Positions 1-5,991 of a DNA stretch of 20,023 nucleotides are shown in pieces. The position numbers and the translations under genes were made by a program. The notes below the pieces were generated by a model. The model ran no database searches. It was not told where the DNA came from and saw only the letters and a program-made list of their open reading frames with translations. The DNA comes from a virus. The stretch is from positions 1 to 20,023 of the IMG/VR virus record IMGVR_UViG_3300001533_002178. The stretch is one strand, 5' to 3'. Each line of letters begins with the position of its first letter. Position 1 is the first letter of the stretch.

Positions 1-140
1 AACCCGCCTAAATGCCCGCAGGAGCAAGCAAGGATGTGAGACGGGTAAAATATCGCAGCGCAACGCCGATTGCGCTCAGCGTGGCAGGAATGGTCCGCAT
101 GGGGGGGGTCGTCGGATAGGCAGGGGATCAAGGAGGAGAA

Positions 141-596
141 ATGCAGGCACTTTGCCGGTGCATGGGGGGGAGATATATATACAATACCATAGTTTTTAAC
201 ACCGGTGGTCCCCCCACCCCCTCCGCCTATACACACATAACGCGCAGGGGCCCCCGACGATCCGATCGCCCGTCGACACACGCACACGCACAGCCACACG
301 CACAGGCAGCGCACAGGCAGCGCACACGGCAGCGCAGCGAGTCGACGGCACGGCATGGCATAGCGCACAGCAACGACACGCATCGCACACGGCATCGCAC
401 ACGACATCGCACTCGGCATCGCACTCGGCATCGCACACGAGCGAGTCCGAGTCCGATCGATAGGGCCTCACGTCGTGCAGGCTACGCGCGCGCGGACGGC
501 ATTGCTGCGTGCGGTGTGGCCCTCCGATCGATCCAGTCAATCCAATCGCTCCAATCCCTCCCATCGCCAGTCAAGCCGGCGCACGTCCCACGTTAA
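141..596 (+). CDS. Doubtful small ORF with strong ribosome binding site
   Basis: A near-perfect Shine-Dalgarno sequence (AAGGAGG at 130-136) sits just before this ATG, which is the only reason to list it. The 151-residue product is low complexity: a His/Arg/Thr-repeat middle is produced by the tandem 12-bp DNA repeats, and a Ser/Gln/Ile repeat is produced by the 9-bp repeats. No domain is recognised, and composition does not resemble the neighbouring genes. It may be a short genuine gene start whose downstream part has been replaced by expanding simple repeats, or pure chance. The N-terminal 20 or so residues before the repeats are the only part that could be ordinary protein. Confidence 0.2.
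   Translation: MQALCRCMGGRYIYNTIVFNTGGPPTPSAYTHITRRGPRRSDRPSTHAHAQPHAQAAHRQRTRQRSESTARHGIAHSNDTHRTRHRTRHRTRHRTRHRTRASPSPIDRASRRAGYARADGIAACGVALRSIQSIQSLQSLPSPVKPAHVPR
381..440. repeat. Five tandem 12-bp repeats
   Basis: Units begin at 381, 393, 405, 417 and 429. Each reads CATCGCAC followed by A or T, then CG and G or A. There are no spacers, so this is not a CRISPR array. The array could be an iteron-like protein binding site or an unstable minisatellite; the sequence alone does not say which. Confidence 0.8.
531..566. repeat. Four degenerate tandem 9-bp repeats
   Basis: Units ATCCAGTCA, ATCCAATCG, CTCCAATCC and CTCCCATCG follow each other without gaps. They are imperfect but share the core TCC followed by A or C and then A or G. 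Confidence 0.5.
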
Positions 597-660
597 GCCA
601 CTGCCTGCATGCCCATCCGGCTCTGACGCACAGGCCTCCCCGACAATGCATGCCTAAACA

Positions 661-981
661 TCCGTCTTCAAAGGCTGGCCCTCATGAGTGACGCCCATTG
701 CTTTTCATCTTCTTCCTCTTTCGCCGTGCGGGTACGCACGTCGGCATCCCGTCGCAGTCGTTGCCCTTGCGGATACACGCGTTCAACGCCTGCTAGGTAT
801 GCGTTTGTTTGCGGATTCTTCGCCTGCGTATCGCAGCCAGGGCGCTATTCGTCTCGACGCGTTCGCGTCTCGGTCTTCGTTAGCGACGAACGCGAATACG
901 CGTTCGCGGTCATCTTGCCCTTGCTGTTATCGATACTTGGCGAAGAATGACTTCGCCGCAAACCAAACAAGGAGGAAGAAG
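661..981. other. Gene-free hairpin cluster upstream of the OB-fold gene
   Basis: Open frames cross this stretch, but they read as nonsense-like Ser/Arg/Cys-rich protein and have no good start signal, so it is treated as noncoding. Several hairpins occur close together. GACGCG/CGCGTC is at 856-869. TTCGT/ACGAA is at 876-890. CGAACGCG/CGCGTTCG, an 8-bp stem with an AATA loop, is at 887-906 and is mutually exclusive with the previous one. GGCGAAG/CTTCGCC is at 939-957. The last lies just ahead of the Shine-Dalgarno of the next gene and could influence its translation. No clear promoter is seen. Confidence 0.45.
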
Positions 982-1260
982 ATGGAAAAGCTCAAACTGC
1001 AAGGCATAGTCAACAACGTTCGCGCTGAAGGAAACTATCCAACGGCCTTTGTGCTCTTCGGCCCATCCGACGGATCAACGCAAGCGGCACACCGGCTGGG
1101 TGCGACGGTCTTTCTGTCAGCCGCTCAGGCCAAGACGCTGAAGAAGGGCGACCGCATCGAAACCGCCGGCTATATCAGAAGCCGGAAAAGTAAAAACGGG
1201 TCGTACAACACGATCCTGTCTGTGCCGAAAGGCGAAGAGCAGGAAATCACCGTGCTCTAG
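982..1260 (+). CDS. Small predicted OB-fold (SSB-like) protein
   Basis: The product is 92 residues. The ATG at 982 is chosen because AAGGAGGAAG lies directly upstream (969-978); a longer open frame starting at 688 reads through the noncoding hairpin cluster and is rejected. The protein has alternating short beta-type segments: KLQGIVNNV near the start, AFVLFGP at about 21-27, and GDRIETAGYI and YNTILSV toward the end. A basic stretch RSRKSKNG lies between the last two. This pattern is typical of a single OB-fold as in small SSB/PriB-like nucleic-acid-binding proteins, but no signature is decisive. It stands alone, closed by the terminator at 1272-1304, so it is probably its own transcription unit. 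Confidence 0.7.
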   Translation: MEKLKLQGIVNNVRAEGNYPTAFVLFGPSDGSTQAAHRLGATVFLSAAQAKTLKKGDRIETAGYIRSRKSKNGSYNTILSVPKGEEQEITVL

Positions 1261-1271
1261 GCGCAATCACG

Positions 1272-1304
1272 ACGGAGGGTCCGAAAGGGCTCTCCGTGTT
1301 TTTT
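1272..1304 (+). terminator. Strong intrinsic terminator after the OB-fold gene
   Basis: An 11-bp stem (1272-1282 with 1287-1297, including two G-T pairs) is closed by a GAAA tetraloop and followed by GTTTTTT. It begins 11 bases after the stop codon at 1258-1260. This is a textbook rho-independent terminator. Confidence 0.9.
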
Positions 1305-1330
1305 GGACTCGAACGCAAATGAGTGCCAGA

Positions 1331-1718
1331 GACCAAATTTACCCGCGAAGCCAGCGGGTCCGGTCGGTTGCCATTAAGACCTTAAGCAACCATCGTGTCT
1401 GCCCTGACTCTGTCGGGGCAGGCCGAAAATTTTTTGGAGCTTTCGCCTGGCGTTCCGCCATTCGGAAGCTCGAAATTTTCGACCTGTCAGGAAGACTGCG
1501 GGTCAATGCCCGCCCGTGCTACGTGCTGCGGGCTTAAAATCCTCGATTACTTCGAGGCAGCGGTTAGCCGGAGACGTGCGCGGACGGGGAAGCCGGCGTG
1601 CGGTGCGGCGATCCATACGACCGGTGAGATGGAACAAAACGTATGGCATGTCGGGCCTTCATTGGCCCGGCTTAGTTGAGTGGGTAGCAGGGATGGAGTT
1701 TTTTCCACCTCCTGTGGA
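1331..1718 (+). ncRNA. Candidate large structured noncoding RNA
   Basis: A chain of stable hairpins fills this region. GACC/GGTC enclosing ACCCGC/GCGGGT is at 1331-1365. GGTTGC/GCAACC with an inner TTAA/TTAA is at 1366-1391. A 10-bp stem with a TCT loop is at 1399-1421. A long composite stem is at 1425-1480 (9 bp, bulge, 9 bp, then TGGCG/CGCCA). GCGGG/CCCGC at 1498-1513 competes with GCCCGC/GCGGGC at 1508-1533. CCTCGA/TCGAGG is at 1541-1557, CCATACG/CGTATGG at 1613-1646, an 8-bp stem at 1650-1671, and TCCAC/GTGGA at 1704-1718. I find no RNase P, tmRNA, group I or group II intron signature. The strand is assumed from the flanking genes. Confidence 0.45.
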
Positions 1719-1758
1719 TGATGGTTATTCTGGGCCATAACAGTAAAAACAGAACAGT

Positions 1759-1786
1759 GCGGGTGGGAAGCCCGCCGCTAATTTTT
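1759..1786 (+). terminator. Possible terminator at end of structured region
   Basis: Stem GCGGGT/GCCCGC (1759-1764 with 1770-1775, one G-T pair) has a GGGAA loop and is followed, after a short spacer, by five T residues at 1782-1786. It would end a transcript covering the hairpin chain upstream. Confidence 0.4.
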
Positions 1787-1878
1787 ATTTGGAACGCGGA
1801 AACACTTTCCTGACGAACTTCACAAATCGGCTCCTGAACCGTACAAAAAGTTTGTCATTCGCGGCCCGGCTGGCTGCG

Positions 1879-1897
1879 AGGCGCCCCGCCTTTTTTT
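1879..1897 (+). terminator. Probable intrinsic terminator before gene 1932
   Basis: Stem AGGCG/CGCCT (1879-1883 with 1887-1891) has a three-base loop and runs directly into seven T residues (1891-1897). The stem is short but GC-rich. Confidence 0.5.
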
Positions 1898-1931
1898 CGC
1901 ACGAAATACACACAACCAACAGGAGGAACAC

Positions 1932-2201
1932 ATGGGCAAGTTTTACATCGACTCGATAATGTGCAAATGCACTGAGATCTATACGCCGGAGCATTTATAT
2001 TGCTTTACGGGACCCTGCGCTGTCACAGGCAAAAACGTAACCGTAAAAATACCGGCCACCGCCCTGTTTGAGCTTCGCCAAGGCGGGCACATTCAGGATG
2101 CGCTTCACATGATGACGGCAGAAGAACGCGAGTTTGTTCTGTCGGGTACGAGCGCAGAAGGCTGGGATAAGCTGTTTCCGCAAGAAGAGGAGGGACCGTG
2201 A
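1932..2201 (+). CDS. Small conserved phage protein of unknown function
   Basis: The product is 89 residues, starting at an ATG preceded by ACAGGAGGAACAC. No domain with known function is recognised. The C-terminal half carries a motif (IQDALHMMTAEEREF, then SGTSAEGWDKLF) that I associate with small uncharacterised phage proteins; this is memory of the family, not a search result. The N-terminal part has three cysteines (residues 11, 13 and 24), too few and too loosely spaced to claim metal binding. It opens an overlapping gene string: its TGA overlaps the GTG of the next gene. It follows a terminator-like hairpin, so a promoter is expected nearby but is not evident. Confidence 0.8.
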   Translation: MGKFYIDSIMCKCTEIYTPEHLYCFTGPCAVTGKNVTVKIPATALFELRQGGHIQDALHMMTAEEREFVLSGTSAEGWDKLFPQEEEGP

Positions 2202-2383
2202 ATAATAAGCAAAGCCTGATCCTTCCCTGCGAATGGCAAAAAATATACAGGGCGCAAAAAATAAGACAGACAGTGACCGCTGTTGTCACCCTTATCCTGA
2301 TGATGATTGCTCTGCTGATTGCTGCGGAGATCGGATTCAGAACAGAAGAAGCAAACCAACCGCCCGAAAGGAGTACAGAATGA
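2198..2383 (+). CDS. Small single-span membrane protein
   Basis: The product is 61 residues. The GTG start at 2198 overlaps the previous stop (GTGA), with GAGGAGGGA just upstream. One hydrophobic segment spans about residues 25-43, flanked by a basic N-terminal side (RAQKIRQ) and an acidic, polar C-terminal tail (TEEANQ), so a cytoplasmic N-terminus is likely by the positive-inside rule. No cleavable signal site is obvious. Such small one-span proteins in phages include holin/spanin-like and superinfection-exclusion proteins, but nothing identifies this one. A similar one-span protein is encoded at 5266. Confidence 0.7.
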   Translation: MNNKQSLILPCEWQKIYRAQKIRQTVTAVVTLILMMIALLIAAEIGFRTEEANQPPERSTE

Positions 2384-2544
2384 ACAGCAGGAAACTTACG
2401 CTCTCACAGTGGATTGCAAAAAACCGAAAAAAGCTTCGCCTGTCCTACCGGGCAGCGCGAAGACAACATCAGCTCAACAATCAGGCGTTTAACGACTGGT
2501 GTCGCGAGCTCTATTGTGCGTATGTTGAATATGGCGACGCATAA
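2380..2544 (+). CDS. Small basic hypothetical protein
   Basis: The product is 54 residues. The ATG at 2380 overlaps the previous stop (ATGA), and GAAAGGAG lies upstream at about 2367-2373. The protein is rich in Arg, Lys and Gln in its first 40 residues (SQWIAKNRKKLRLSYRAARR), then ends in an aromatic, acidic tail. It is probably helical and could bind nucleic acid, but that rests on composition only. It is the last member of the 1932-2544 trio; a gene-free hairpin region follows. Confidence 0.65.
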   Translation: MNSRKLTLSQWIAKNRKKLRLSYRAARRQHQLNNQAFNDWCRELYCAYVEYGDA

Positions 2545-2785
2545 CTCAAAGCCTTATGGCTGAGACACGGCTTCTTTTCCCGTGAGCCGGACAATCACGG
2601 GGACTATTTTACCTCAACGGGCTGCGCACACTCAACGCGAGTGGCCAGCTCCACCAACTTCGATGACAGTCGAAGCATCGAGCCGTCGAACCGCCAGACC
2701 TCCTGTCTGAGCAAGACGGACAAAAGCTCTCCGGAGTAAAGTCGTCCCATCGGGGCGCATTTAATTTTTAAGCAAGGAGATTACT
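2545..2785. other. Gene-free hairpin-rich spacer
   Basis: About 240 bases without a gene. Hairpins are CTC-AGCC/GGCT-GAG (2545-2564, immediately after the stop codon), CCCGTGA/TCACGGG (2579-2601), GTGG/CCAC (2641-2654) and CTTCGA/TCGAAG (2658-2675). The first or second may end the upstream transcript, although neither is followed by a clean T-run. The stretch ends in an AT-rich patch and the Shine-Dalgarno AAGGAG (2775-2780) of the next gene. Confidence 0.45.
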
Positions 2786-3310
2786 ATGCCAGAGGCTCCG
2801 GTTATTACAGAATTTCTAAACCTTATGAAACTGGCCATTGAAAGCTTCAATCAGAGTGTGCCACTATCAAAAGATGTGTTTCTACTCAAAAACGGCATGG
2901 CGTTCAATCCGCCAACTTCGAAAGAAAACAAATACGGAATTGCTCGTGGAAAGCTTGGCGAATGCTATTCAACACATACGATTGCGTTGTTCTCAAATCA
3001 CGAAAGCTTAATCTACTGCGAAGGATATACCGTTTCCAAAAAATTGCCGATACCTATTGCACATGCGTGGCTTTGCGATCATTCAGGCAACGTAGTCGAT
3101 CTGACATCGAGTCCTTGCGACGAGTATTTCGGCATTCCATTCAATCACAAATACGTCAGGCAATCGTGCGTTGAGATAAAATACTATGGAATTCTGGAAA
3201 ACGACTATCGCCGAAAGAGATCGATACTCAAAACGACGCCGAGCGAATTTATTCACCAAATCAAACAGGAGAGCTGCGATGAACTATCCAAAACCAGGAC
3301 CCCGCGTTAA
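2786..3310 (+). CDS. Putative Cys-His-Asp (transglutaminase/papain-like) phage protein
   Basis: The product is 174 residues; the start is supported by AAGGAG six bases upstream. It shows three spaced polar residues in conserved-looking contexts: GECY (Cys60), IAHAW (His93) and GNVVD (Asp105). They are followed by a YFGIPF segment. A nucleophilic Cys, then His in a beta strand, then Asp is the order used by papain/transglutaminase-fold enzymes, and similar 'HAW...DG.v.D.T' proteins occur in phages. Enzymatic activity is inference. There is no signal peptide, so a cytoplasmic target is expected. The 3' end overlaps the next gene by 32 bases. The product of 5988-6575 has the same order of residues. 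Confidence 0.75.
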   Translation: MPEAPVITEFLNLMKLAIESFNQSVPLSKDVFLLKNGMAFNPPTSKENKYGIARGKLGECYSTHTIALFSNHESLIYCEGYTVSKKLPIPIAHAWLCDHSGNVVDLTSSPCDEYFGIPFNHKYVRQSCVEIKYYGILENDYRRKRSILKTTPSEFIHQIKQESCDELSKTRTPR

Positions 3311-3839
3311 TGTTTTAACGCATCCGAACATTCCAAAGCCACTGCACGGCATTTCACCGCGAACGGTCTACGGGCAAGCGTGGTGGGATGCGCATCGCAA
3401 AGAAGCCTATGCACATGCCAGCCAAACCTGCGAGGCTTGTCTGACACCCCGTAACGCGGCTTGGCCCCAGCGATGGCTTGAGGCGCATGAGATGTATGAA
3501 TACCGATCGAACGGTACACTTGTTTTTAAGGATCTCGTGGCATTATGCCCGGCCTGCCATAAATTTATTCATTCCGGACTGCGCGGCATTATGCTGCAGC
3601 AGGGAACCCTGTCTAAAAGACAGAATCAGCAAATCGAAACGCATGGGTATTACCTGTTAAAAAAGGCCGGGTTGTTAGAAAAATGGAAAAATCGCCACGA
3701 ATGGTGCTCCGATAAAATCGGATGGCCTGAGTTCAGAATGATCATCGGCGGCAAGTCATACGGACCGTCCACGCGATGCATGAGCGACTGGGCTCGCGAT
3801 GAATGGCGTAATTGGAAACCAAGTCAGGGAGAAAATTAA
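3279..3839 (+). CDS. HNH-endonuclease-like zinc-binding protein
   Basis: The product is 186 residues. The ATG at 3279 is chosen because ACAGGAG precedes it, although the frame stays open further upstream. A zinc-ribbon-like frame is visible: Cys51-x2-Cys54, then His70-Glu71 in EAHEMYEY, then Cys90-x2-Cys93-His94 and His98. This is the arrangement of HNH/McrA-like phage nucleases, where one Cys pair on each side holds zinc and the central His is catalytic. The second half has no recognised domain. Whether it cuts DNA, acts as a homing nuclease or is only a zinc protein cannot be told here. It overlaps both neighbours (32 bases upstream, 1 base downstream), so translation is coupled. Confidence 0.75.
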   Translation: MNYPKPGPRVNVLTHPNIPKPLHGISPRTVYGQAWWDAHRKEAYAHASQTCEACLTPRNAAWPQRWLEAHEMYEYRSNGTLVFKDLVALCPACHKFIHSGLRGIMLQQGTLSKRQNQQIETHGYYLLKKAGLLEKWKNRHEWCSDKIGWPEFRMIIGGKSYGPSTRCMSDWARDEWRNWKPSQGEN

Positions 3840-4120
3840 TGGCTAAAATACTTACAGATAAAGAGCTGCTGGATATCGTTCGACGCGTAATCGAAGACAG
3901 CGAGCTCGATGAAACAGACGAATATAATGTGTTCATTCGTGATGTTGCAGAAGTCATCACCGACTGGTTTGGCGGATCGGTTGGCTGTGTCTCATATGAG
4001 CCGGACGACGGACTCGGAATAGCCATAGCAATTCACCGGGACAGCCGGGTTCCTTCGGACGGCGGCATCTATGCCAAATACGACACGGAAGCCGACTTCG
4101 AAACGGAGGATAAGCCATGA
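3839..4120 (+). CDS. Acidic hypothetical protein
   Basis: The product is 93 residues. The ATG at 3839 overlaps the TAA of the HNH-like gene, and CAGGGAGA is upstream. The protein is acidic, with a helical N-terminal half (DKELLDIVRRVIED) and a likely beta-rich C-terminal half holding VGCVSYEPDDGLGIAIAI. No signature is recognised. The stop overlaps the next start (ATGA), which places it in a coupled string running from 2786 to 4804. Confidence 0.7.
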   Translation: MAKILTDKELLDIVRRVIEDSELDETDEYNVFIRDVAEVITDWFGGSVGCVSYEPDDGLGIAIAIHRDSRVPSDGGIYAKYDTEADFETEDKP

Positions 4121-4266
4121 CCAAATTGCTGAAAAAAATCAACGCCACCGCAAAGAGATCCGACACGCCGAGGCTTTTTGAGCTGGCTAAAATTGATTAT
4201 TCAATCCGAGGCCGGCACTTGCTGGTAAGCGAAAAACGAATTGTTCACAGGGGAAAACAACGATGA
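4117..4266 (+). CDS. Small basic hypothetical protein
   Basis: The product is 49 residues. It begins at an ATG overlapping the previous stop, preceded by ACGGAGGA (4104-4111). The sequence is strongly basic (KLLKKINATAKR near the start, HRGKQR at the end) and has no recognised motif. Its stop codon overlaps another ATG (4263), continuing the chain of overlaps. It is real by position, start signal and lack of gaps rather than by similarity. Confidence 0.6.
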   Translation: MTKLLKKINATAKRSDTPRLFELAKIDYSIRGRHLLVSEKRIVHRGKQR

Positions 4267-4307
4267 CAAAATTCGAAAAAGCAACGGTCTCGAAAAGCTT
4301 GCGGTGA
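4263..4307 (+). other. 14-codon minigene, likely detached N-terminus of the next gene
   Basis: The ATG at 4263 has the best ribosome binding site in this area (CAGGGGAAAACAACG) but meets TGA at 4305 after 14 codons. That stop overlaps GTG 4304, which opens the frame of the DUF7694-like gene. One additional G in the GG at 4303-4304 would fuse the two frames smoothly (ending KSLR, then VTGPNL). Either this is a single-base deletion or sequencing error in the full-length gene, or a genuine leader minigene coupled through GTGA. Confidence 0.5.
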
Positions 4308-4804
4308 CAGGGCCCAATTTAACAGCTTCGCAGGCGCTGAAAGCACTCATAGAGTTCTTGGAGCATAGTTTACATGGGCAGGTCTATCTCAATGATACGT
4401 ACCAAGTCATTCGCAATGAAATCGATAATGGCATGGTGCACCTGAGCATTAGGCGTTTGGACCGATCGCATGAGCATGACTGGCGTGAATACCAGGAAAT
4501 CAAAAACCAGTTGCTCGGCGAAGAGTGCGAAGCTTTCGAGATTTACCCGGCAGAGTCACGCTGTGTAGATTTGGCGAATCAGTTCCATGGACCGGCCACC
4601 ATCGTATGGTGGACAAAGGCATCGAAAACAGTCGTTAAACTCGCCAAAGGCGATAAGCACGACCCGGTCAAGGCGTTCTTAATCGCGTTCTTCCTGTTTA
4701 GATCCGGAATGACGCGAGTATCAGACAGGAAGCGAAGGATCAGCTATCCTAGCCTCGCGCGCGTAAGAGTCCGAGCGAAGCAAGCGACAGATTTTTTATC
4801 CTAG
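4304..4804 (+). CDS. DUF7694-like phage protein, N-terminus uncertain
   Basis: The product is 166 residues from GTG 4304; the frame is also open back to TTG 4241. The central part reads SHEHDWREYQEIKNQL, then EIYPAESRCVD and ANQFHGPATIVWW. I associate this pattern of a His-Asp-Trp, an IKN, and YPAESR followed by a tryptophan pair with the uncharacterised phage family DUF7694; its function is unknown. The strong start signal at 4263 belongs to a short frame that stops at 4305, so the gene probably carries a one-base frameshift near 4304. The last 30 or so residues read into the repetitive element starting near 4740 and are unlike family proteins, suggesting the 3' end has been replaced. Confidence 0.6.
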   Translation: MTGPNLTASQALKALIEFLEHSLHGQVYLNDTYQVIRNEIDNGMVHLSIRRLDRSHEHDWREYQEIKNQLLGEECEAFEIYPAESRCVDLANQFHGPATIVWWTKASKTVVKLAKGDKHDPVKAFLIAFFLFRSGMTRVSDRKRRISYPSLARVRVRAKQATDFLS

Positions 4805-5265
4805 GATAAAAAAGATGCGACGCCACTGCGTCGAGCTTGCTTTGCGTTTGGTGAAGCCAAGCGAGAAACGTGAGGAAAGCAAGCAAGCGAAGGCCACTGC
4901 CGGAGCTTTTGCTTTCTAAGCGTTTCGAAGCTTTGCGAGCCAACGGACTCTGTGCGAGCCTGCTTGCGCTTTGGCCGCACACGCCCGTTTAGGAGAATGG
5001 CTATGCGGAGCTTCGAATGCATCCAGCGCCTTTGCGCGGATGCCTGCAGGCCGCAATCGCGAGAGCCTGCAATTCGAAGCGAAGCGGAAACGGGGGGAGA
5101 ATCGCCAAGCGCAGTTAAAGAGGGGGGTATTTGTAAACCTCAGTCAAGAAGAAAATGTGGAACCCGACACGATACACAAGCGGGCATTGCAAAAAAAGAT
5201 TTACAGATGACCTGTTTACCCTATCGGAAAACCATTATAGCTTACAAAGAAACAGGAGAATGAGA
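4740..5265. repeat. Repeat-rich gene-poor element with a 22-bp palindrome
   Basis: The stretch repeats short words such as GCAAGC, GCGAAG and GCTTTGCG on both strands. Imperfect arms GCGAAGCAAGC (4775-4785) and GCTTGCTTTGC (4835-4845) bracket a perfect palindrome at 4792-4813. A further inverted pair, built on TTCGAA words, occurs near 5010 and 5075. An ATG at 4997 has AGGAGA in front, giving an 88-codon frame to 5263, but its Cys/Arg-rich product looks noncoding. A second frame ends at 5210 with more ordinary-looking residues (VFVNLSQEENVEPDTIHK) and could be a gene remnant. The 3' end of the preceding gene seems to run into this element. Confidence 0.5.
4792..4813. promoter_or_regulatory. 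Perfect 22-bp palindrome, possible operator
   Basis: The half site TTTTTTATCCT is followed at once by its exact reverse complement AGGATAAAAAA. A partial copy, TATCCTAG, lies upstream at 4745-4752. A perfect palindrome of this size in an otherwise gene-poor stretch could be an operator for a dimeric regulator or a bidirectional terminator (A-run, stem, T-run on both strands). No regulator gene is visible nearby. Confidence 0.45.
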
Positions 5266-5511
5266 GTGAACGGGCAAATCAAAAACAAGCAGAACAGAAA
5301 CGAACACGACATTGACGGGGCGGGCACAAACGAGGTCAGCCTGATCGAATACGGCGACTGCGCCGAGGGCGGGGGCGGAAAGTTCCTTGGCTACGACATA
5401 GAAGGAAATCCTATGTACACCCTCCCTCGCTGGCAGGAGCTGCTGATGTATGCCGCCCCTGCGGCGTGCGCTGTTCTGTTGGTTGTAGCGGTCTGGAGGT
5501 GGCTTAAATGA
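5266..5511 (+). CDS. Small membrane-anchored protein
   Basis: The product is 81 residues from GTG 5266. This start is preferred over ATG 5260 because AGGAG (5254-5258) is only one base from the ATG but seven from the GTG. The N-terminal 50 residues are polar with a Gly-rich run (GGGGKFLGYD). One hydrophobic segment (about 59-77, with AAPAACAVLLVVAV) lies at the C-terminus and ends in WRWLK, giving a tail-anchored topology. No family is recognised. It follows the repeat element, and its stop overlaps the next start (ATGA). Confidence 0.65.
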   Translation: MNGQIKNKQNRNEHDIDGAGTNEVSLIEYGDCAEGGGGKFLGYDIEGNPMYTLPRWQELLMYAAPAACAVLLVVAVWRWLK

Positions 5512-5840
5512 GATGCAGCAAATGCAGAAAAGATGTGCTGGCTTTGATGCCCGGCGGCGTGTGTCCAAAATGCTACGTGCCAAATCACAGGCCGGCACCA
5601 GCAGAACAACCGACGTCACAGCGCCGTAAGTGCGTTGTAGAGCACAATGGATTGTTCCGGCAAGCCGGTGATCACCGGCCTAAATGGGGGCCGAGGTCTA
5701 CTGCCAAGGTTTACACGTCCGAGGCACGAGCCAGAGCGTCTATCAGGCAAACGGGTAAAGGCAAAGTTGAAAACGCTGAAACAACGAAAGGGAAAAATCA
5801 TGAACTTTCAAGTCATATGGAAAATCGACCTCGAAGCTGA
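5508..5840 (+). CDS. Small zinc-ribbon protein
   Basis: The product is 110 residues; the ATG overlaps the previous stop and follows TCTGGAGGTG. The N-terminus holds two Cys pairs, Cys3-x2-Cys6 and Cys19-x2-Cys22, in a compact zinc-ribbon spacing. The rest is basic and polar (GDHRPKWGPR; SEARARASIRQTGKGK) with no second domain. Such short zinc-ribbon proteins often bind nucleic acid or partner proteins; the exact role is not visible. The last 41 bases overlap the next gene in another frame, an unusually long overlap, so the C-terminal tail may be fortuitous. Confidence 0.6.
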   Translation: MRCSKCRKDVLALMPGGVCPKCYVPNHRPAPAEQPTSQRRKCVVEHNGLFRQAGDHRPKWGPRSTAKVYTSEARARASIRQTGKGKVENAETTKGKNHELSSHMENRPRS

Positions 5841-5991
5841 CAGCGCCGAAGAGGCAGCCGCCAAGGCGCTTATTATTCAGAGAGACAATGACCCGAATAA
5901 TATGGCAACAGTCTTTGAGGTGCAATGCACAGAGCCGCCTTACTACTCGGAAACAGTCGATCTAAGCTCGCAAGGCGGTGAAGGCGCATGA
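5800..5991 (+). CDS. Small conserved phage protein
   Basis: The product is 63 residues; its ATG at 5800 has AAAGGGAAAA upstream. The pattern is a beta strand (NFQVIWKIDLEA), an Ala-rich helix (SAEEAAAKALIIQRD) and another strand (ATVFEVQC). It matches my memory of a common short phage protein with a beta-alpha-beta layout and no known function. The stop overlaps the start of the next gene, so the two are probably coupled. Confidence 0.75.
   Translation: MNFQVIWKIDLEADSAEEAAAKALIIQRDNDPNNMATVFEVQCTEPPYYSETVDLSSQGGEGA

Larger units (their letters stand above)
1..660. repeat. Low-complexity, repeat-rich region with G-tracts and short tandem repeats
   Basis: No convincing gene is seen here. The stretch is rich in CpG and CA/TG steps, unlike the rest of the window. 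An 11-bp direct repeat GCATGGGGGGG lies at 97-107 and 160-170. It is followed by a short AT-rich run (171-183) and C-tracts (210-215, 217-221) that could pair with the G-tracts. Alternating CA/CG sequence fills about 277-340. Five tandem 12-bp units of the form CATCGCACACGG occupy 381-440, and four degenerate 9-bp units (ATCCAATCG type) occupy 531-566. G-tract, AT-rich patch and iterated short repeats resemble a replication origin or a terminus, but no initiator gene or conserved box confirms this. Confidence 0.6.
1305..1931. other. 627-base gene-free stretch holding a structured RNA candidate and two terminator-like hairpins
   Basis: No open frame here has both a ribosome binding site and protein-like composition. 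The stretch holds the hairpin chain at 1331-1718, terminator-like hairpins at 1759-1786 and 1879-1897, and the A/C-rich leader plus Shine-Dalgarno (1911-1926) of the next gene. No convincing promoter was found between the upstream terminator and the first hairpin. Confidence 0.6.

Noticed and set aside
381-440. CRISPR array
   Set aside because: The 12-bp units are directly adjacent and no unique spacers separate them.
196-564. Minus-strand frames coding Cys/Asp/Ala-type repeats
   Set aside because: They are products of the tandem 12-bp DNA repeats and have no start signal.
688-981. Upstream extension of the OB-fold gene to an ATG at 688
   Set aside because: The extra 98 residues are Ser/Arg/Cys-rich without structure, cross the hairpin cluster and lack a ribosome binding site, while ATG 982 has a strong one.
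1805-1850. Hammerhead ribozyme core (CTGACGA near 1811)
   Set aside because: The required GAAA and the closing stems are not found in the proper positions.
4952-5263. Protein-coding gene starting at 4997 in the repeat element
   Set aside because: The start signal is reasonable, but the product is Cys/Arg-rich, irregular and made of repeat DNA; it is kept only as a note in the element entry.
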